Assembly: GCA_001466705.2 (NCBI GenBank)
Contig: LATX02000194.1
Span: 248,001-312,000 of the forward strand
Reading direction: 5' to 3'
DNA length: 64,000 bases
Origin: Moniliophthora roreri
Taxonomy: Eukaryota > Basidiomycota > Agaricomycetes > Agaricales > Marasmiaceae
This document shows, piece by piece, positions 36,980 to 49,380 of the stretch (within the stretch, counting starts at the first letter, position 1; each line of letters begins with the position of its first letter). Position numbers and translations under genes: made by a program. Below the pieces are notes generated by a model that saw nothing but the letters and a program-made list of their open reading frames with translations, ran no database searches and was not told where the DNA came from.

Positions 36980-37791
36980 ATGGTTCAGGTGAATCGACGT
37001 TTGCTTCTGTATCATCTAGCAATTGTGCTCATGATTTTAGAGATAGATTACGCCCCGCACGAATACTTTCTTTTGCACAGATGGAGTTTTTGTACAAGTT
37101 TAAGCACATCGCTCATTGTATACCCACTATCCCAACCATTACACACGAAGGCCTGGGTCCTGTGACCGGGCTGCCGGCATTCTGTCACAGCGATGGTGAC
37201 CCTGACGCGACTCTAATCAGAATCCACACTACAGAACCTCGAACTCTTTATTGAGTGCCCTCTCGCTGGTGAACGAGGCATACAGTTCTGTGAGATGCTA
37301 GCTCTATTTATGTCCAACCCGTCGCTAACTATATCCCAGATAATTATACGGTATGACACCGAATGAACGATTCGCTTGTTGTCACAGGCTTCGCAAGAAA
37401 TACCTGTTATATGCAAGGTGATCGCATCTTTTTAATTTCAATGGGAAAAAAAGAATGATACCAGGTGTTGCCTGCAATGTTGCGTTTATAACCTGTTCGG
37501 TGATGGATCCCGAGCTCGGAACATAAAAGAACGTGCAGAATCATCTAGATGGCATCTACACTTTCTCCGACCTCGATTACCTCGTGATGTAACTATTACG
37601 TCTCGTGAACGCATGATTCTCACAATGCAAACACCTTTAGTTTCCTCGGAAAATCCGAAGACCAGCTTTATCGCCCATTCAACTAAAATGATGGTTCTCA
37701 AGCCCTCGAGTGACAATTCCCCGCAACGGTTGTACAGGAAGCTCCGTTCTTATATAACGGGAGTTATTTCTGCTTACAGTTTCAGCACATT
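36980..37791. other. Intergenic stretch, no gene supported
   Basis: 812 bp between the lyase-like pseudogene and the third protease. The frame from 37613 overlaps the protease start in another phase and has no motif. The promoter of copy C must be here. Confidence 0.45.
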
Positions 37792-40700
37792 ATGCCCTCT
37801 TGTCTTTTTCTGTGCATCTTGTGGTTTGGAATCGTCTGCGGACAGCAAGCAATTTCGCCGGTACAGGTGGAAGGAATTGGTGGCCCAGTACGGAGATATA
37901 TCGTTGAGTTGGAGAACACTCCAGGCTTTGGGGACGTACGTGATTAGAAGGCGTAAACGAGTGCCCACTTTCTATACTTTCTATCATAGGTTCATGAACC
38001 ATTATATGCTGCACTCAAAAGCCATCATGTTGGATTCAAAGTGGACAAGGAATACCGTTCCCAGGGTGTATTCTATGGAGCGGCTGTAACCTTGGATGTG
38101 AGTGCTTCAGGTCCTGAGTGTTGTTCTCTCAATTGACCAGGTTCTCCAGGATCCAGAGGTATCGGTCTCGCTTCCCGTTTTGCGTCGTTTCTTATGTAGC
38201 ACAAAGGATGTGACAGCACTGGAGAATGCACCAGGCGTGATAGCAGTACGCCCTGTCCGCACTTATTCTCGTCCCGAGTAAGCCCGTTCAGCTCGTCCTG
38301 AGCCTCCCGTGTTCTGAAAACCCGTCAGACCTATTAAAATGATACCAGTGAATCCTCTTTCTAGCGATGGATTTGTGCCGGTGGCCGAGTCCCAGTCATC
38401 GCATGTTATGACGGTGCGAAGCCTCGTTTACTCAGCCTTGATAACGCTTGATCACTGAATGATAGGGCGTTGACAAACTCCATGCAAAAGGCATAACTGG
38501 AGAGGGAATCAAAGTTGGAATGTGAGCATATTCCATGTCCTAGAACTCGACGCCCGCGATGCGTGATGTTGACCAAAATCCCTAGCATTGATACCGGTAC
38601 GAGCTCTCTGTACAAGGTCACAAGGATGTTTTCATGACCCTTCATTTCGTAGGTATAGATTACACGCATCCTGCTCTAGGTGACGGATTTGGTCCCGGAT
38701 TCAAGGTACTGTGCATCACTCTCTCAACGAATTTGATTCTTTTCTTCTTACTAAGAATTAGGTCGCCGGAGGTTATGACTTCGTTGGGGATGAGTATAAC
38801 GGCAAGTAATGAGTCTCTGCATGCGGTCATCGTTCTCATACTCCCCTAGGGACAAACACACCCGTCCCTGATCCCGACCCCTTGGATCAATGCTACGGTG
38901 AGAACATTGGATGTGTCTGGTCTACTTCTATATTGACATTTCCACGTCAGGACACGGGACACATGTTGCGGTATAAATCCAAATTGGTCGCTTTTCGTAT
39001 CTCTTACTGTTCGTAGGGTATCCTCGGCGCCAATCCGGGCAATCCGGCCAACATCAGCGGCGTTGCCTACTCTGCTTCCATATATGCGTATAGGTACGAA
39101 GTCAAACTCGCCGCTTTGGGTCTCTCTCATCAATTTCCAAGGATATTCGGGTGTTCCGGAGACTCTACAGATGACAGTCCGTGCGCCGTTTTTGTTCCAG
39201 GAACCCGCTTTGACTTCGATTCTTCAGTAATCGTGGATGCATTACTGCGTGGTGTGGCCGATGGACAAGACATCCTGACACTCTCCATCGGTCAACCAGA
39301 TGGATGGACCGAAGGAACAACCTCTGTAGTCGCAAGCAGGATTGCAGCTAATGGTACCGTTGTTACAGTCGCAGCAGGCGAGTCACTGCAACATGCTATT
39401 GTCGCTGCACGCTCACTGTCAGTATGGTATTCCCAGGAAATGACGTTTGTTTCATCTTCGTGCTTTGTTCTTGGCTCTCATCCGCTTGTCTAGGGAGCCT
39501 CTGGTCCGTGGTTCACCTCAGCACCGGCAAATTCTATCAACGCTATCTCTGTCGGGAGTGTCGATAAGTAAGTTACAAGTTAGTGCTCGCAGGCTACTCA
39601 ATACTCTCTGCTACAGCGCGGTAATCTTCTTGAATAACGTCACCGTTCATGGAGTGAAACATGACCCTATCACTTATTATTCCCTGTCTCCCTTCTCAGT
39701 GGATGGAATAAAGCCTGTCTGGGCTACCTCAAATGATACAACTATTACGGATGATGCTTGCAACCCTCTACCGGCCAGCACTCCCAATCTGACGGATTAT
39801 ATTGCACTCATCAGGCGAGGAAACTGCACCTTTGTACAAAAGGCAACCAATGCATTCGCCAAGGGTGCACAAACTATCCTAATCTACGAGTGCGGACGCA
39901 TTCTTTCAATTGCCTGAACAAACCTCTGAACAAGGAGAAGTAATGGAACAGGGTTCACTTTAATTGACGCCGGCAACTTCACTACAGTGACGCTGATCCA
40001 AGCTGCTGACGGTGAATTTGTGGGTGACTACCATGTTACCCAGGAGTCTTACACTGAAACTTGGTAGTTGGTCAAACAATTTGCTGCGGGTGCACCGGTG
40101 GCGCTGTCATTTCCTCAGCCGGATCAGGGTGGTTCTACTGAGTACCCTAACCCAGCAGGTAAGCTTTTACTCTAAAGATTTGGATTCCTCTTATGCCTGC
40201 TATCCTTATTAACCAGGAGGATTGGTCTCCGCGTTTACGAGGTGAGCGATGAAGCGCTCTGCCCCCATTGTCTCCTCTCAACGTACGCAAGCTGGGGTGC
40301 TACCAATGATTTCTTTTTCAAACCCGCTGTGGCAGCTCCAGGAGGGAATATCTTGTCTTTACTGCCTACTAATAAGGGATCATACGGGGTAGCCGCTGGT
40401 ACAAGGTAAGTTATGTCGAAGGTCAAGGTCTGTGACCTAAAATGGAATCAAAATAGTATGGCCACCCCTTTCGTGGCCGGGGCTGCCGCTTTAATCCGCT
40501 CAGTGCTTGGAAAGGTAGTTGATACTCGAACCCTTCTGGAGACTACGGCGAAGCTGATCCCGGCCGAATCAAACAATACGAAGGCACCCCTTCAGTCGGC
40601 AGCATGGCAAGGCGCAGGTCTAATAAATGTTTATGATGCCCTGTACAGCACCACAAGAGTGTCACCTGGAGAATTAATCCTCAATGACTCTGCACATTTT

Positions 40701-41735
40701 GTACCAGAGTGGGTAATTCAAGACTAGTGTGATTTCATTGTTCCAATCTCGCTCTTGGGTCAGGCACACCTTCACGATTCAGAATATCGGCGATGTCGTG
40801 AAACAATACCAGTTAAATCATCTTCCCGCTGGTACGGCGATGACCGTGATCCCGGTACGTAGCTATTTATTCTGTTCAGATATCACTTCAATGGGCTGAC
40901 GTCGAACACCAAGGGGACGATTTTCACATCCTCCGGTGGGGTGCCACTCACGAACGACACTATTATCGTCGACCTCAGTACTGGCTCATTTACCCTAGCA
41001 CCAGGACAGTCGCAGGACGTTGTCGCCCGGTTTACAGCCCCGCCAGTCAATACTAGCACCTTTCCGCTGTATTCTGGATTTATTCAAATCTCGAGCGCGC
41101 TGGAGAATGGCTCTACCACTGACACGACACATGTGTCGTATATCGGATTGGCAGCAGCTTTGAAGGACAAGGTTGTCCTCGATAACACGAATGTCACCTT
41201 GGGAAGGCAGGTGCCTCTGGTGCGCCAATCTTCCGGCGCAATCCAGACTAGTGCCAAAAACTATACATTCGGAATTGTGAATGGGACAAGTGACTATCCT
41301 ATTGTAGAATTGAGGTTTACCTATTCTTCATTTGCGAGTATGAAGACGCTGATGTAAGCTCAGATTGGTGTTTGGAACACCACAACTTCGTCTGGATCTT
41401 GTCGACTCAGATTTTGCGCTCGACAACGCGACGGCCGTTGAACAGCTTGGCCTTTTGACGGAATACACGTATGTTTCTCGAAATGACCAGGTGTGTCCTC
41501 TTTGAATGAAAGGCTTCATAAATCTAACTCTAAGAAATAGAATGACAATCTATACTACGTTTTAGTGTTTCCTGAGCCAGTCTTTGCGAACGGAACACGT
41601 TGGGTGCCAAATGAGTCGTATAAGATTCTCGTAAGGGCATTACGAGTGAATGGGGATCCTTCGAAGGAAGCCGACTTCGATGCTTGGTTAAGTCCGGTTA
41701 TTGGTTACTATCCTGCAAATACAACAACTGTGTAG
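37792..41735 (+). CDS. Secreted S8 subtilisin-like protease (Vpr-like), copy C
   Basis: The signal peptide is MPSCLFLCILWFGIVCG; RRYIVELENTPGFG follows. VHEPLYAALKSHHVGFKVDK parallels copy A. Catalytic Asp is in GIIDTGIDYTHPALG, with its codon in the 11-nt exon 38586-38596. His is in YGHGTHVA (about 38955), Ser in AGTSMATPFVAGAAALI (about 40460). Two introns use GC donors: 38802-38849 (GCAAGT) and 39378-39436 (GCGAGT). The second precedes an 8-nt exon (39437-39444) carrying the oxyanion-hole Asn of AAGNDGASGPW. The PA domain lies at about 39630-39890 and the Fn3-like domain ends WLSPVIGYYPANTTTV. A TAA at 41353-41355 lies inside a 49-nt intron (41315-41363), so it is not a lesion. Expression cannot be judged. 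Confidence 0.86.
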
Positions 41736-41843
41736 TATATCCAATATCTATTAGTGAACAATGAGCGATCTTTTCGGTCACGTGAGCTACAAGAGAAATG
41801 TTCGCGTTCGCGTTACGCCGTTTCTTGTTCTTGTTCCTTTACT

Positions 41844-44004
41844 ATGGCTTCGATGGCTGGTTCCAAACGGAAGGCCAATAGTAATACATCCTCAGCTCCC
41901 GCACCCAAGAAACCACGCCAAACTATTCAGCATTTCTTCTCACCGAAAGTACCCGTACCATGCAAGAGCGAAAATCAATCCCTGAACGAACCTACCCATG
42001 TCGCACTGAATCCGCAGCAAACAAGGGTCTTGAGAATGGTTGTAGACGAGGAGAAAAGTTTATTCTTCACGGGAGCTGCCGGTACGCCCGCACCCGTTTG
42101 CCATCAGAATTGATTGCTCACTAATTACTCATCTACTCGAACTTTCAGGAACCGGAAAGTCACTGTTACTACGAGCAATCATCAACGCGCTTCGGAAGAA
42201 ATATGCCAAAGACAAGGATGCAGTCTCCGTTACAGCGAGCACAGGAATGGCGTCTTCCAACATCGGTGGTCTGTTCCTAGTCTCCTTCAACTGTTTGTTG
42301 CCTATAAAAACTCTTGACAGGAATGACAATTCATTCGTGGGGGGCAGTGTCCCCGAATTGCCAGGATATGGGCTCAATGATCAGATGTATACGAACATGC
42401 AAGCCCGCTTTGCAACGATGGAAGAAGACCAAGGTGCTGATCATCGACGAAGGTGCGTCGAGACATGTGTGTCTTTTGCGACAAGATCAGAATTTGGTAT
42501 CAGTCTCAATGGTGGATGGCCTTCTATTCGAACAACTCGCTGAGATAGCCACCAAGTTGCGAAAGAAGACAGATAGGCCATTCGGAGGGCTACAGGTACG
42601 TAGAGTAGGGATTTGCTTCGCAGATATGCTTTATTGAGATCGTGTTCTCAGCTTGTCGTTACGGGGGACTTTTTCCAGCTTCCTCCTGTCACTAAAAACA
42701 ATCAAGAACCCACATTTGCCTTCGAATCACCTGCATGGAAGAGTACACTGGAACATACTATCAACTTGACCCAAGTTTTTCGACAGAAGGATTCGAGTGG
42801 GCGCAATTCCTCAATCTTGTCATGGTTTCATCCAACTAGTCTTTATTCTAGCATTTATTTCTGCTCTCAATTCTCTTAGACAAGGAGCACCCACCGAGGA
42901 ATCCGTCACCCTTTTCACAACCCTTTCCAGGCCTCTTGCTCCAAGTCCCATAGTCCCTACCGAGCTATTTCCTCTCAGACATCTTGTTGCCAATTCGAAT
43001 GGCAAGCGACTTTCAGAGATACCCACCGACTCCGTAGTTTTCACTGCCAGGGATAGCGGTACGAAACCCGGTCTTCTCAACAATTTGCTTGCCGAGGACA
43101 AACTCACGCTGAAAACGGGTGCTCAAGTTATGCTCATCAAAAACGTCGATGAAGTATTGGTCAATGGTGTCGTGGGCAAAATCATCGGGTTCTACCATCC
43201 GTGGCAGCTTGTTGGCACGTTCAACCCAAGCGTCAGCAAATCAGCGGGTTCGAAGCCTCCAAGCTCAAAGGGCGAGGCGCTGCCTAAAACCGAGGGAAAG
43301 AAGGTATCCTGTTCCGCACCAGCAATCGCTTCGTCTTCGGCTCTCTCTCTCCACGGCACACCTCTCACACAGGAGACCAAAAAAAATGGTGCTCTCCTGC
43401 GTCACGTTCTGCTCGCCGAGGACGGAAAGACACCCGTCATCGAAGCCTCTGGCCAAGGTGACAAGGAGAACAATGAACTGAAACCTGCCGGTAAAGGGAA
43501 AGGAAAGGCAGCGACAGCTGATCGTGACATGGACGAGAAGTATCCTTTGGTACTTTTCGAGTATCCCGCGCAAGATGATTCAGGCCGAACTCTAACCGAA
43601 GCAGTGTTAATCAAGCGTGATGAGTTTAGAGTTGAAGATGCCGAGGGCAAGGTTCTTGCGAGGCGAATTCAGGTGTGAGTCAATCGTTTGGCAAATGCTC
43701 CCTTCCATTGACACCGTCTACCAGCCCTCTCATCCTTGCCTGGGCAATGTCCATTCATAAAAGCCAAGGACAGACATTGCATCGCGTCAAAGTGGACCTG
43801 ACTAAGGTGTTTGAGCGTGGGCAGAGTTATGTAGCATTGTCTCGCGCATCGTCTCTTGAAGGATTACAAGTCATCGGCTTCAACCCTAAGAAGGCCAGTC
43901 ATTTATACTGTACGGAAAGTCAAATTATCTTAAAGTGTCTATTCCAGGTTATGGCACACCCAAAGGTCATTGAATGGAGCAAGTTTTTGCAAGAAGACGC
44001 CTAA
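41844..44004 (+). CDS. PIF1: PIF1-family 5'-3' DNA helicase
   Basis: Superfamily 1B helicase for telomere, mitochondrial or replication-fork maintenance. A short basic N-terminus carries [11 protein letters not shown], resembling a PCNA-binding PIP box but with Arg at the usual Gln position. Then [20 protein letters not shown] leads to Walker [13 protein letters not shown], split by an intron at about 42080-42150. Walker B ([18 protein letters not shown]) is also intron-split, and [12 protein letters not shown] and LTQVFRQKD follow. [22 protein letters not shown] is the PIF1 motif. A disordered Ser/Lys/Glu insert of about 110 residues (43210-43540) separates it from [20 protein letters not shown] and [18 protein letters not shown]. 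It starts 108 bp after the stop of protease C on the same strand. Confidence 0.92.
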
Positions 44005-44137
44005 ACGAACACCTGTAGCGATACCACCACCTATAGCATATTTCTTTGGACGCCATCTCATTTGCATGCATCAAATCACGACATAACACGACTTCCATAT
44101 CATTATTTATTGGAACACCTACGTCATATATGACTAC

Positions 44138-45335
44138 TTAATGTAACAATGATCGACCTTTTTCATGAACTTGAGACCTCCACCTCAAGATACGGCTTTC
44201 GAGAGAAGTTTTCTTCCTTTTGAGACTGTGTAGGGACATGGTTAGTCCTGTCTCTGTTGGTGTGAGCTGGCTCTGAGACGCTTCTACCCGTACTCCCCCC
44301 GCTGCTGACGCCATCGGGTTTCCATTAATACACGAATCATCTAGAGGCCGCACGTCGTTTTGAAGTAGCACTTTTGGTAACATATCCATCACTTCAGCGT
44401 CGTCTCCATCTAGAGCTTCGGGGCGCAAGATGATTACGTCCTGGTGATCCAGAAGACCGGACCATACGCGTTCGTGACTGTTGTGGCTCGCCTTGATTGC
44501 ATAATAATTCTCATTCGCATATCCCACCAGTAGGACCAATTCGCCCACATCAGCTTCGAGATACCTTCCTATTCCGTCAATACCATCTTCCCTGGTCCCT
44601 TCACACCGACATCGACCAACTTGAACGGTACCTGTTTTGCGATATGCGACTCGAGCGGGGATACCGAAATGTATCTTGCCGGCCCTTCCCCCGAGGAACA
44701 TAATCGACGAAACCGACGAAGGAATAGGCCTGTCGAGAACTACTGGCCACCTTAGAATGTCTTGCACAGATAGCTCGACGACATCGGATTCGTGGACGAG
44801 ACCGACTTCAGCCAGCGAACTATCGGCGGTGAGTTTAATCCCAAATAGCCATCCGGGCGCTCTCGGGATCTGGTTATTGGTGATGAAGACAATGTCGTCT
44901 TTTGCAAGTGTGAGGCGCATGCCCGTCTTTGTAGCCAATCAGTACGAGAAATTGTCATGGAAATAAATCGACCCACAGTGCGACAGCCCTTTTTGTTGGT
45001 TACTTGTATAAAGTAACCGCAATTGTGTAGGCCCATGCCCTTGGCTGAGATGGGGCCAAGGGTGTGGCAGCGCGACTCGTAGTCCTCCTGTGCGATCATT
45101 TCTTTCGGAATGTGCGGGGTGCGGGTAGGTGCACAGTTGTTTAGAGGGCCTTTGGCGGGGGAACATGGAACGATCCAGGCAATTTTTGGTCCATAAGCTG
45201 GAGAATTTGGCTAGCTCTCGATAAGGTATGGAAGCCGATGGCGAGGGTTAGGAGGGTCGGGGCTGGTATGCGCGGAGGATAGTTTCTGTGATCACTGGCT
45301 TGAAGCTTGAATACTCGACCAAGTGTTCCTTTCAT
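44138..45335 (-). CDS. Unrecognised protein, structure of the first exons uncertain
   Basis: The last exon codes about 260 residues and reads TGMRLTLAKDDIVFITNNQ and PRAPGWLFGIKLTADSSLAE, then VVELSVQDILRWPVVLDRP. It continues upstream through a probable 50-nt intron (about 44930-44979) into QEDYESRCHTLGPISAKGMG and FIQVTNKKGCRT. A Met at 45335 opens MKGTLGRVFKLQASDHRNYP, but its frame stops near 45140, so at least one more splice event or a lesion separates the two. I do not recognise a domain; the Trp/Gly-rich block resembles a compact beta-barrel reader fold only in a general way. It lies tail-to-tail with PIF1, 134 bp apart. Confidence 0.55.
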
Positions 45336-46118
45336 GTAGGGATTCGCTCATCATTTTAGGAGTCAGAAGTTGATGTCAATGCACTGTATTAGTTTGACGT
45401 GAGTTTCAGTGACCGTCAGTCAAAATGGATTGGAGAAACATCACTTACGTAGAAACAATGCGCTCCCGGTTGTGTAACCCCAAAGGTCATACAGTCAATG
45501 TAGTACAAGGGTTCCATTGGTAACCCATAAAGGAGTGAGACATTCCAAAAGTCGAGCCAAAACGAATCCCTCGATGCTATGGAAGCTGTTGTATCGTGTA
45601 GTAGCTGCAGCGTGTCTGGCTCATTGGAAGAATCAGGGCGAACAAGAGAAGACTGTGACTAAAACTGTCACACTACCTTTTCACCACCACAACTACCACA
45701 CACTCAGGCGATGAGAACAAAAATTCGAATTTTGGGATTCTGGAACTTGGATAAATGAGCGTGTACTGGAATACCAGTTTGGCTCTTTACTAGCTCGTGA
45801 TCCTGGTTTTCGCTGTCAACTGTAGCTCAAGCGCAAAGAAACACTATCCAGAGATATCGTCTTAGTCCATACGTATGCACGTCAGCACAGACAGGTGATG
45901 TCTAGCGGGAAGAACAGAGGAGCGGCTATACTATCGGGACTGATTCTGGCAGGGGAATGCCAGTTGTTCCTGTTTTCCGTCGAGGTACGATCTCAGCGGG
46001 CTCCGAATTCCCCAATGATAGGACCGTCATTCCTTTATAATTTGAGAAGCAGAAGCTTCGTTCTTTATATTACCTTCGTTTTTTTTTCTCTTCGTTCATT
46101 TTCAAATCTTCTCCTGCA
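45336..46118. other. Intergenic stretch, no gene supported
   Basis: 783 bp between divergent genes. It has pyrimidine-rich sequence at 46075-46115 just before the hydrolase start. The frames at 45517 and 45895 have no motif. Confidence 0.45.
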
Positions 46119-47320
46119 ATGGCCTTCAGTGCTATACTTGTCGATAACGCGTCTGGCGTGGAGCTCTCGTACCTTGACAGCGGTGCACCTTCTTATTCAC
46201 CATACACCACAATCTTTGCAGTCCATGGGATGATTTTCACCAGCGGTGTGTGGTCAACTTGTGTTTCGACGCTTTCTTTCTGAATGAGGCAACGGAGCAG
46301 CGATATTCTCAAAGGTGATCGACATTGCCGCTTCGAACGATATTCGTTTCGTAGCTATCAATCGCCGAGCATTCCCTGGATCGACCTCTTACACACCTGA
46401 AGAACTGAGAGTTGTCACAAATCCAAGTTCGACACAGTCGGAGAAAGACGCGTTCATGGAAGCCAGAGGTCACGAAATTGCCATCTTCATCGACACCTTT
46501 ATCCAGAAATTTGATCTCCCCCCTCTTTCTGCGGATGGAATGAGCGGTGGCGTCGCGATCTTGGGATGGTCGATTGGTTCTAGTCATGCTGCGGCAGCAG
46601 TTGCTAGCTCGTCAACACTGCCTTCTGATATTCGTGCTCGGCTAAGCAGATATCTGCGTTCCCTGATTTTCTACGGTAATTTCACGTCCCATATTAGCTT
46701 ACCTCTACTCATGGTTCGCTAGAAGCAGCACCTATGATAATTGGTTTACCACCCCCACCTCAATCCTGGCTACCATTGACAGACGAACAAATACCTCGCG
46801 AATCGCGTTTACTAGCGTTCGCTCAGTGGGCTACATCCTTTTTCGATCATGGTGATCTTTCAACTCGAAATCTCGACCAGTTGTCCTGGGTAGTGGCGTC
46901 TCCGAACCATATACCAACCTTCTTCACCTTTGGCGCCGACGTCCTAAAAACTGTCGCGACCTTCGACGATCTGGTAGCAGGTGTCGATGTACCGTATACG
47001 CATCATTTCAGCAACCAGCTTTCTACCGTTTATCGCAAGGCATTTTTCAGCAGGGAGATTGCGGACATATTCCCACATCTGAAACGATCCATTTTATGTG
47101 GGGATAAGACAGGTGCTTTTGGCATTGCGGGATTGTGGGCAGTTCAGGACGACGAGACGGTGTTCGGGGGATGGACTAGGATAGAGTACAAATTAGCTGA
47201 AGGAATTAACCATTTCGTCAGTATTACTCTTTCGCTCCATTGCAAACGCTAATGTCATTTCCTTAGATACATTGGGTTGATCCTGAAAAAGCCCTCAGAC
47301 TCTTCATGGACTTATTATGA
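46119..47320 (+). CDS. Alpha/beta-hydrolase fold protein
   Basis: Soluble serine hydrolase or esterase of unknown substrate. The start at 46119 gives MAFSAILVDNASGVELSYLD, and FAVHGM carries the HG motif of the oxyanion hole. After an intron, IRFVAINRRAFPGS is the strand and loop before the active site. The nucleophile elbow is GWSIGSSHAAA (Gly-x-Ser-x-Gly). A further intron follows IFYG, and the lid region is Trp/Pro-rich (PPPPQSWLPLTDEQIP). The final exon, after a 48-nt intron, completes the protein as IHWVDPEKALRLFMDLL, with the catalytic His probably just before it (GINHF|IHWVDPE). No signal peptide is seen. The stop is 94 bp from the end of the convergent nuclease gene. Confidence 0.85.
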
Positions 47321-47414
47321 GCACAACCAGGTCAATTCGCAACTCCCATCCTTCATTGTATGCATGATGTTACATGTCTATCCACGTATTTATGCTGCAC
47401 AATGCATGACTTCC

Positions 47415-48649
47415 CTACGCAGACCTTATCGAGAACTCGGCCATGATCGCAATATGACTAGACGGGATGAATATCAGTGCCAAATAAGGGCTTTACAAAA
47501 GATACTGACTCGCTGGGGAAATGTGCGTCCGGGAATCCAATGACTTTTTCCTTCTCGATGTAGTCGCCGTCGACTTCACCAAGAATAGTGTTCACCTTCA
47601 AATCTCCGGACGAGTACCAGATGTAATCAAGAACTCCTTTGAAATGGCCGGTATAATTCGTCCAAGGTAACAGCTCTTTTGGAGTGTCGTCCGATTGTGC
47701 AATTGAATAGGCACTGCTGAGGCATAGGCCATGCTTCATACCCTCCCTGGTGAACCGTCCGTACGAGTAATTCATAAAGTCTGGATGCTGCCCAGACAGA
47801 GAACCAGACGAGAGAAACTCGTATACTCCAGAATCAGGAAGAGAGTTGAAATCGCCGCAAAGGACGACTGGTGTACTCGACGAACCCATGTTCCTCATCT
47901 TCTCGATTTCTTCCGTCAACAAGCCGACCTGAACGATCTTGACATCCTTGAAATTGGGATCCCAAAATATATGAGTGTTGACAAGGAGGATGTGCTTTCC
48001 TGTATCTAAGCTTTCCAGGAGACATAGGATGGCGATGTTAGCCCTTGACAACAGTCTATCACCGACGTGCTTCAAAGACTGAAAATCCTCCAGTCGTTTC
48101 GCCAAATCGGTGTACTCGATGATGTTCTTTTCCAAAAGACGATATCTGAAGGGTAAAAAAAGATTTAGATCGAAGCTGATCTCAACTGTATCGTGCGCAC
48201 CTGTCTGTCCTGAATAGGACGGCACATCCATCGGTAGGTCTTATACTCTCCGATCCCAGCCGCTTAGCCCATGCTGGACAGTATACGCCCTCATAGCCCT
48301 CTCTCCCAAGCTCCGGAACGAAGAAATTCTCGAACGCTGCCCAATCGACTTCCTGGAGGCAGACAAAGTCACAGCGGCGGTGTGCAATCTCCCCCAAGAT
48401 ACGTTGTCTCCGGTATTTCCACGCTAACACATTCGGCGGTGTGTAGGGATAGAGAGTTGGAAAGGCATATTGTTCACAGAGGATGTTGTAACACAGCACG
48501 GTAAACGTTTCGTCTGACGATGATTTGGGTGTTATTGAGACAAGATTACGACTTAGAGGAGTGGAGTCCAAAGTGGTAGACATTGAAAAGACTGCCAGTT
48601 CAACTTGATGATTTTGAGTCAACAAGTGCTCAAGGGGTTTGAGCTGCAT
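47415..48649 (-). CDS. CCR4-type endonuclease/exonuclease/phosphatase domain protein
   Basis: Exons 48649-48201, 48145-47510 and 47457-47415 give 375 residues. The start lacks the leucine-rich repeats of true CCR4; VLCYNILCEQYAFPTLYPYT begins the EEP nuclease domain directly. FVCLQEVDWAAFENFF holds the metal-binding Glu. LLVNTHIFWDPNF, LCGDFNSLPDSGVYEFLS and LDYIWYSSGDL follow. The last catalytic pair only appears after splicing a 52-nt intron: HFPSDHIAIMAEFSIRSA. Without that join the frame reads FPSES and loses Asp-His. It is probably a Mg-dependent RNase or deadenylase related to Angel/nocturnin-type proteins. A second Met at 48583 (MSTTLDS) is a possible start. Confidence 0.88.
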
Positions 48650-49380
48650 GACACAGGTTGTCTGCTAATGATTATAAATACATGGTAGAGGAACCTCAGC
48701 TAGAAATAAGTCTATCGACGATACCCTCAACTTCAACTCGTTTTGCTTGCACTACCTAGTATTGTCGCGATATACCGCTGAATCATGCGCCACCAGCAGA
48801 GATAGCTTTGACATCTTCAGAAGATGACTGCGTTGGTTCGCATTTGCTGCGAGTCACAACAATTACCATGTAGACACTGTCATACCCCAAAATGAACCTA
48901 CCTGGCACAGCGTTCCAGCCCACACCCGAGGCAGGTGCACAAAGGAGCATAGACTATGCGCAGGGCTCCAGCATTGCTGGAGCAGGCCTTCACAACGGCA
49001 AGACGGTCGATAATATCCACGTCAGCTTCCATGGTGAATTGGTACAAGAAAGGATACAAGAAGACATCTCGTTTCCTGGTCTTGGATGGCTCGCTGAGAA
49101 CACTCAATGCCCGAAGAACATTGTTCTTGTCGATATCATGGCCACTCAGCTCGTCTACGAGATCTGCAGTATGAGCTTGACGAGATGAGGATGCCTCTGT
49201 AAACACCGAGTCAGGAAGGGTATGTCCCCGTGGCCCAGACAACGACGGAGCTCCAATGTGTGCGGATGATTCGGAATGAAGAGTCGGCTGGCCCGATTGT
49301 GCAAGCAGAACACGAAGGGGTGTTATAGGGAATTCATAAATCCACCATATTTGCGATTAATGGATGGACAGGCTTTGTCA
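48650..49380. other. Intergenic stretch with an unassigned minus-strand frame
   Basis: The minus frame 48898-49242 (114 codons, including DVFLYPFLYQFTMEADVDII) is open but has no recognisable domain. Overlapping plus-strand frames of similar length make its coding status unclear. Confidence 0.35.

Noticed and set aside
37613..38089. 158-codon plus-strand frame
   Set aside because: It runs through the signal-peptide exon and first introns of protease C in another frame; the 37792 start with spliced exons matches its paralogues.
41353..41355. TAA stop that seems to break protease copy C near its C-terminus
   Set aside because: Copies A and B have an intron at the same place, and a 49-nt GT-AG intron (41315-41363) removes the stop and joins ELR to LVFGTP in phase.
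47458..47520. CCR4-type nuclease that seems to have lost its catalytic Asp-His (FPSES instead of FPSDH)
   Set aside because: A 52-nt intron with donor gtcagt ends at 47458; splicing gives FPSDHIAIMAEF in phase and an intact active site.
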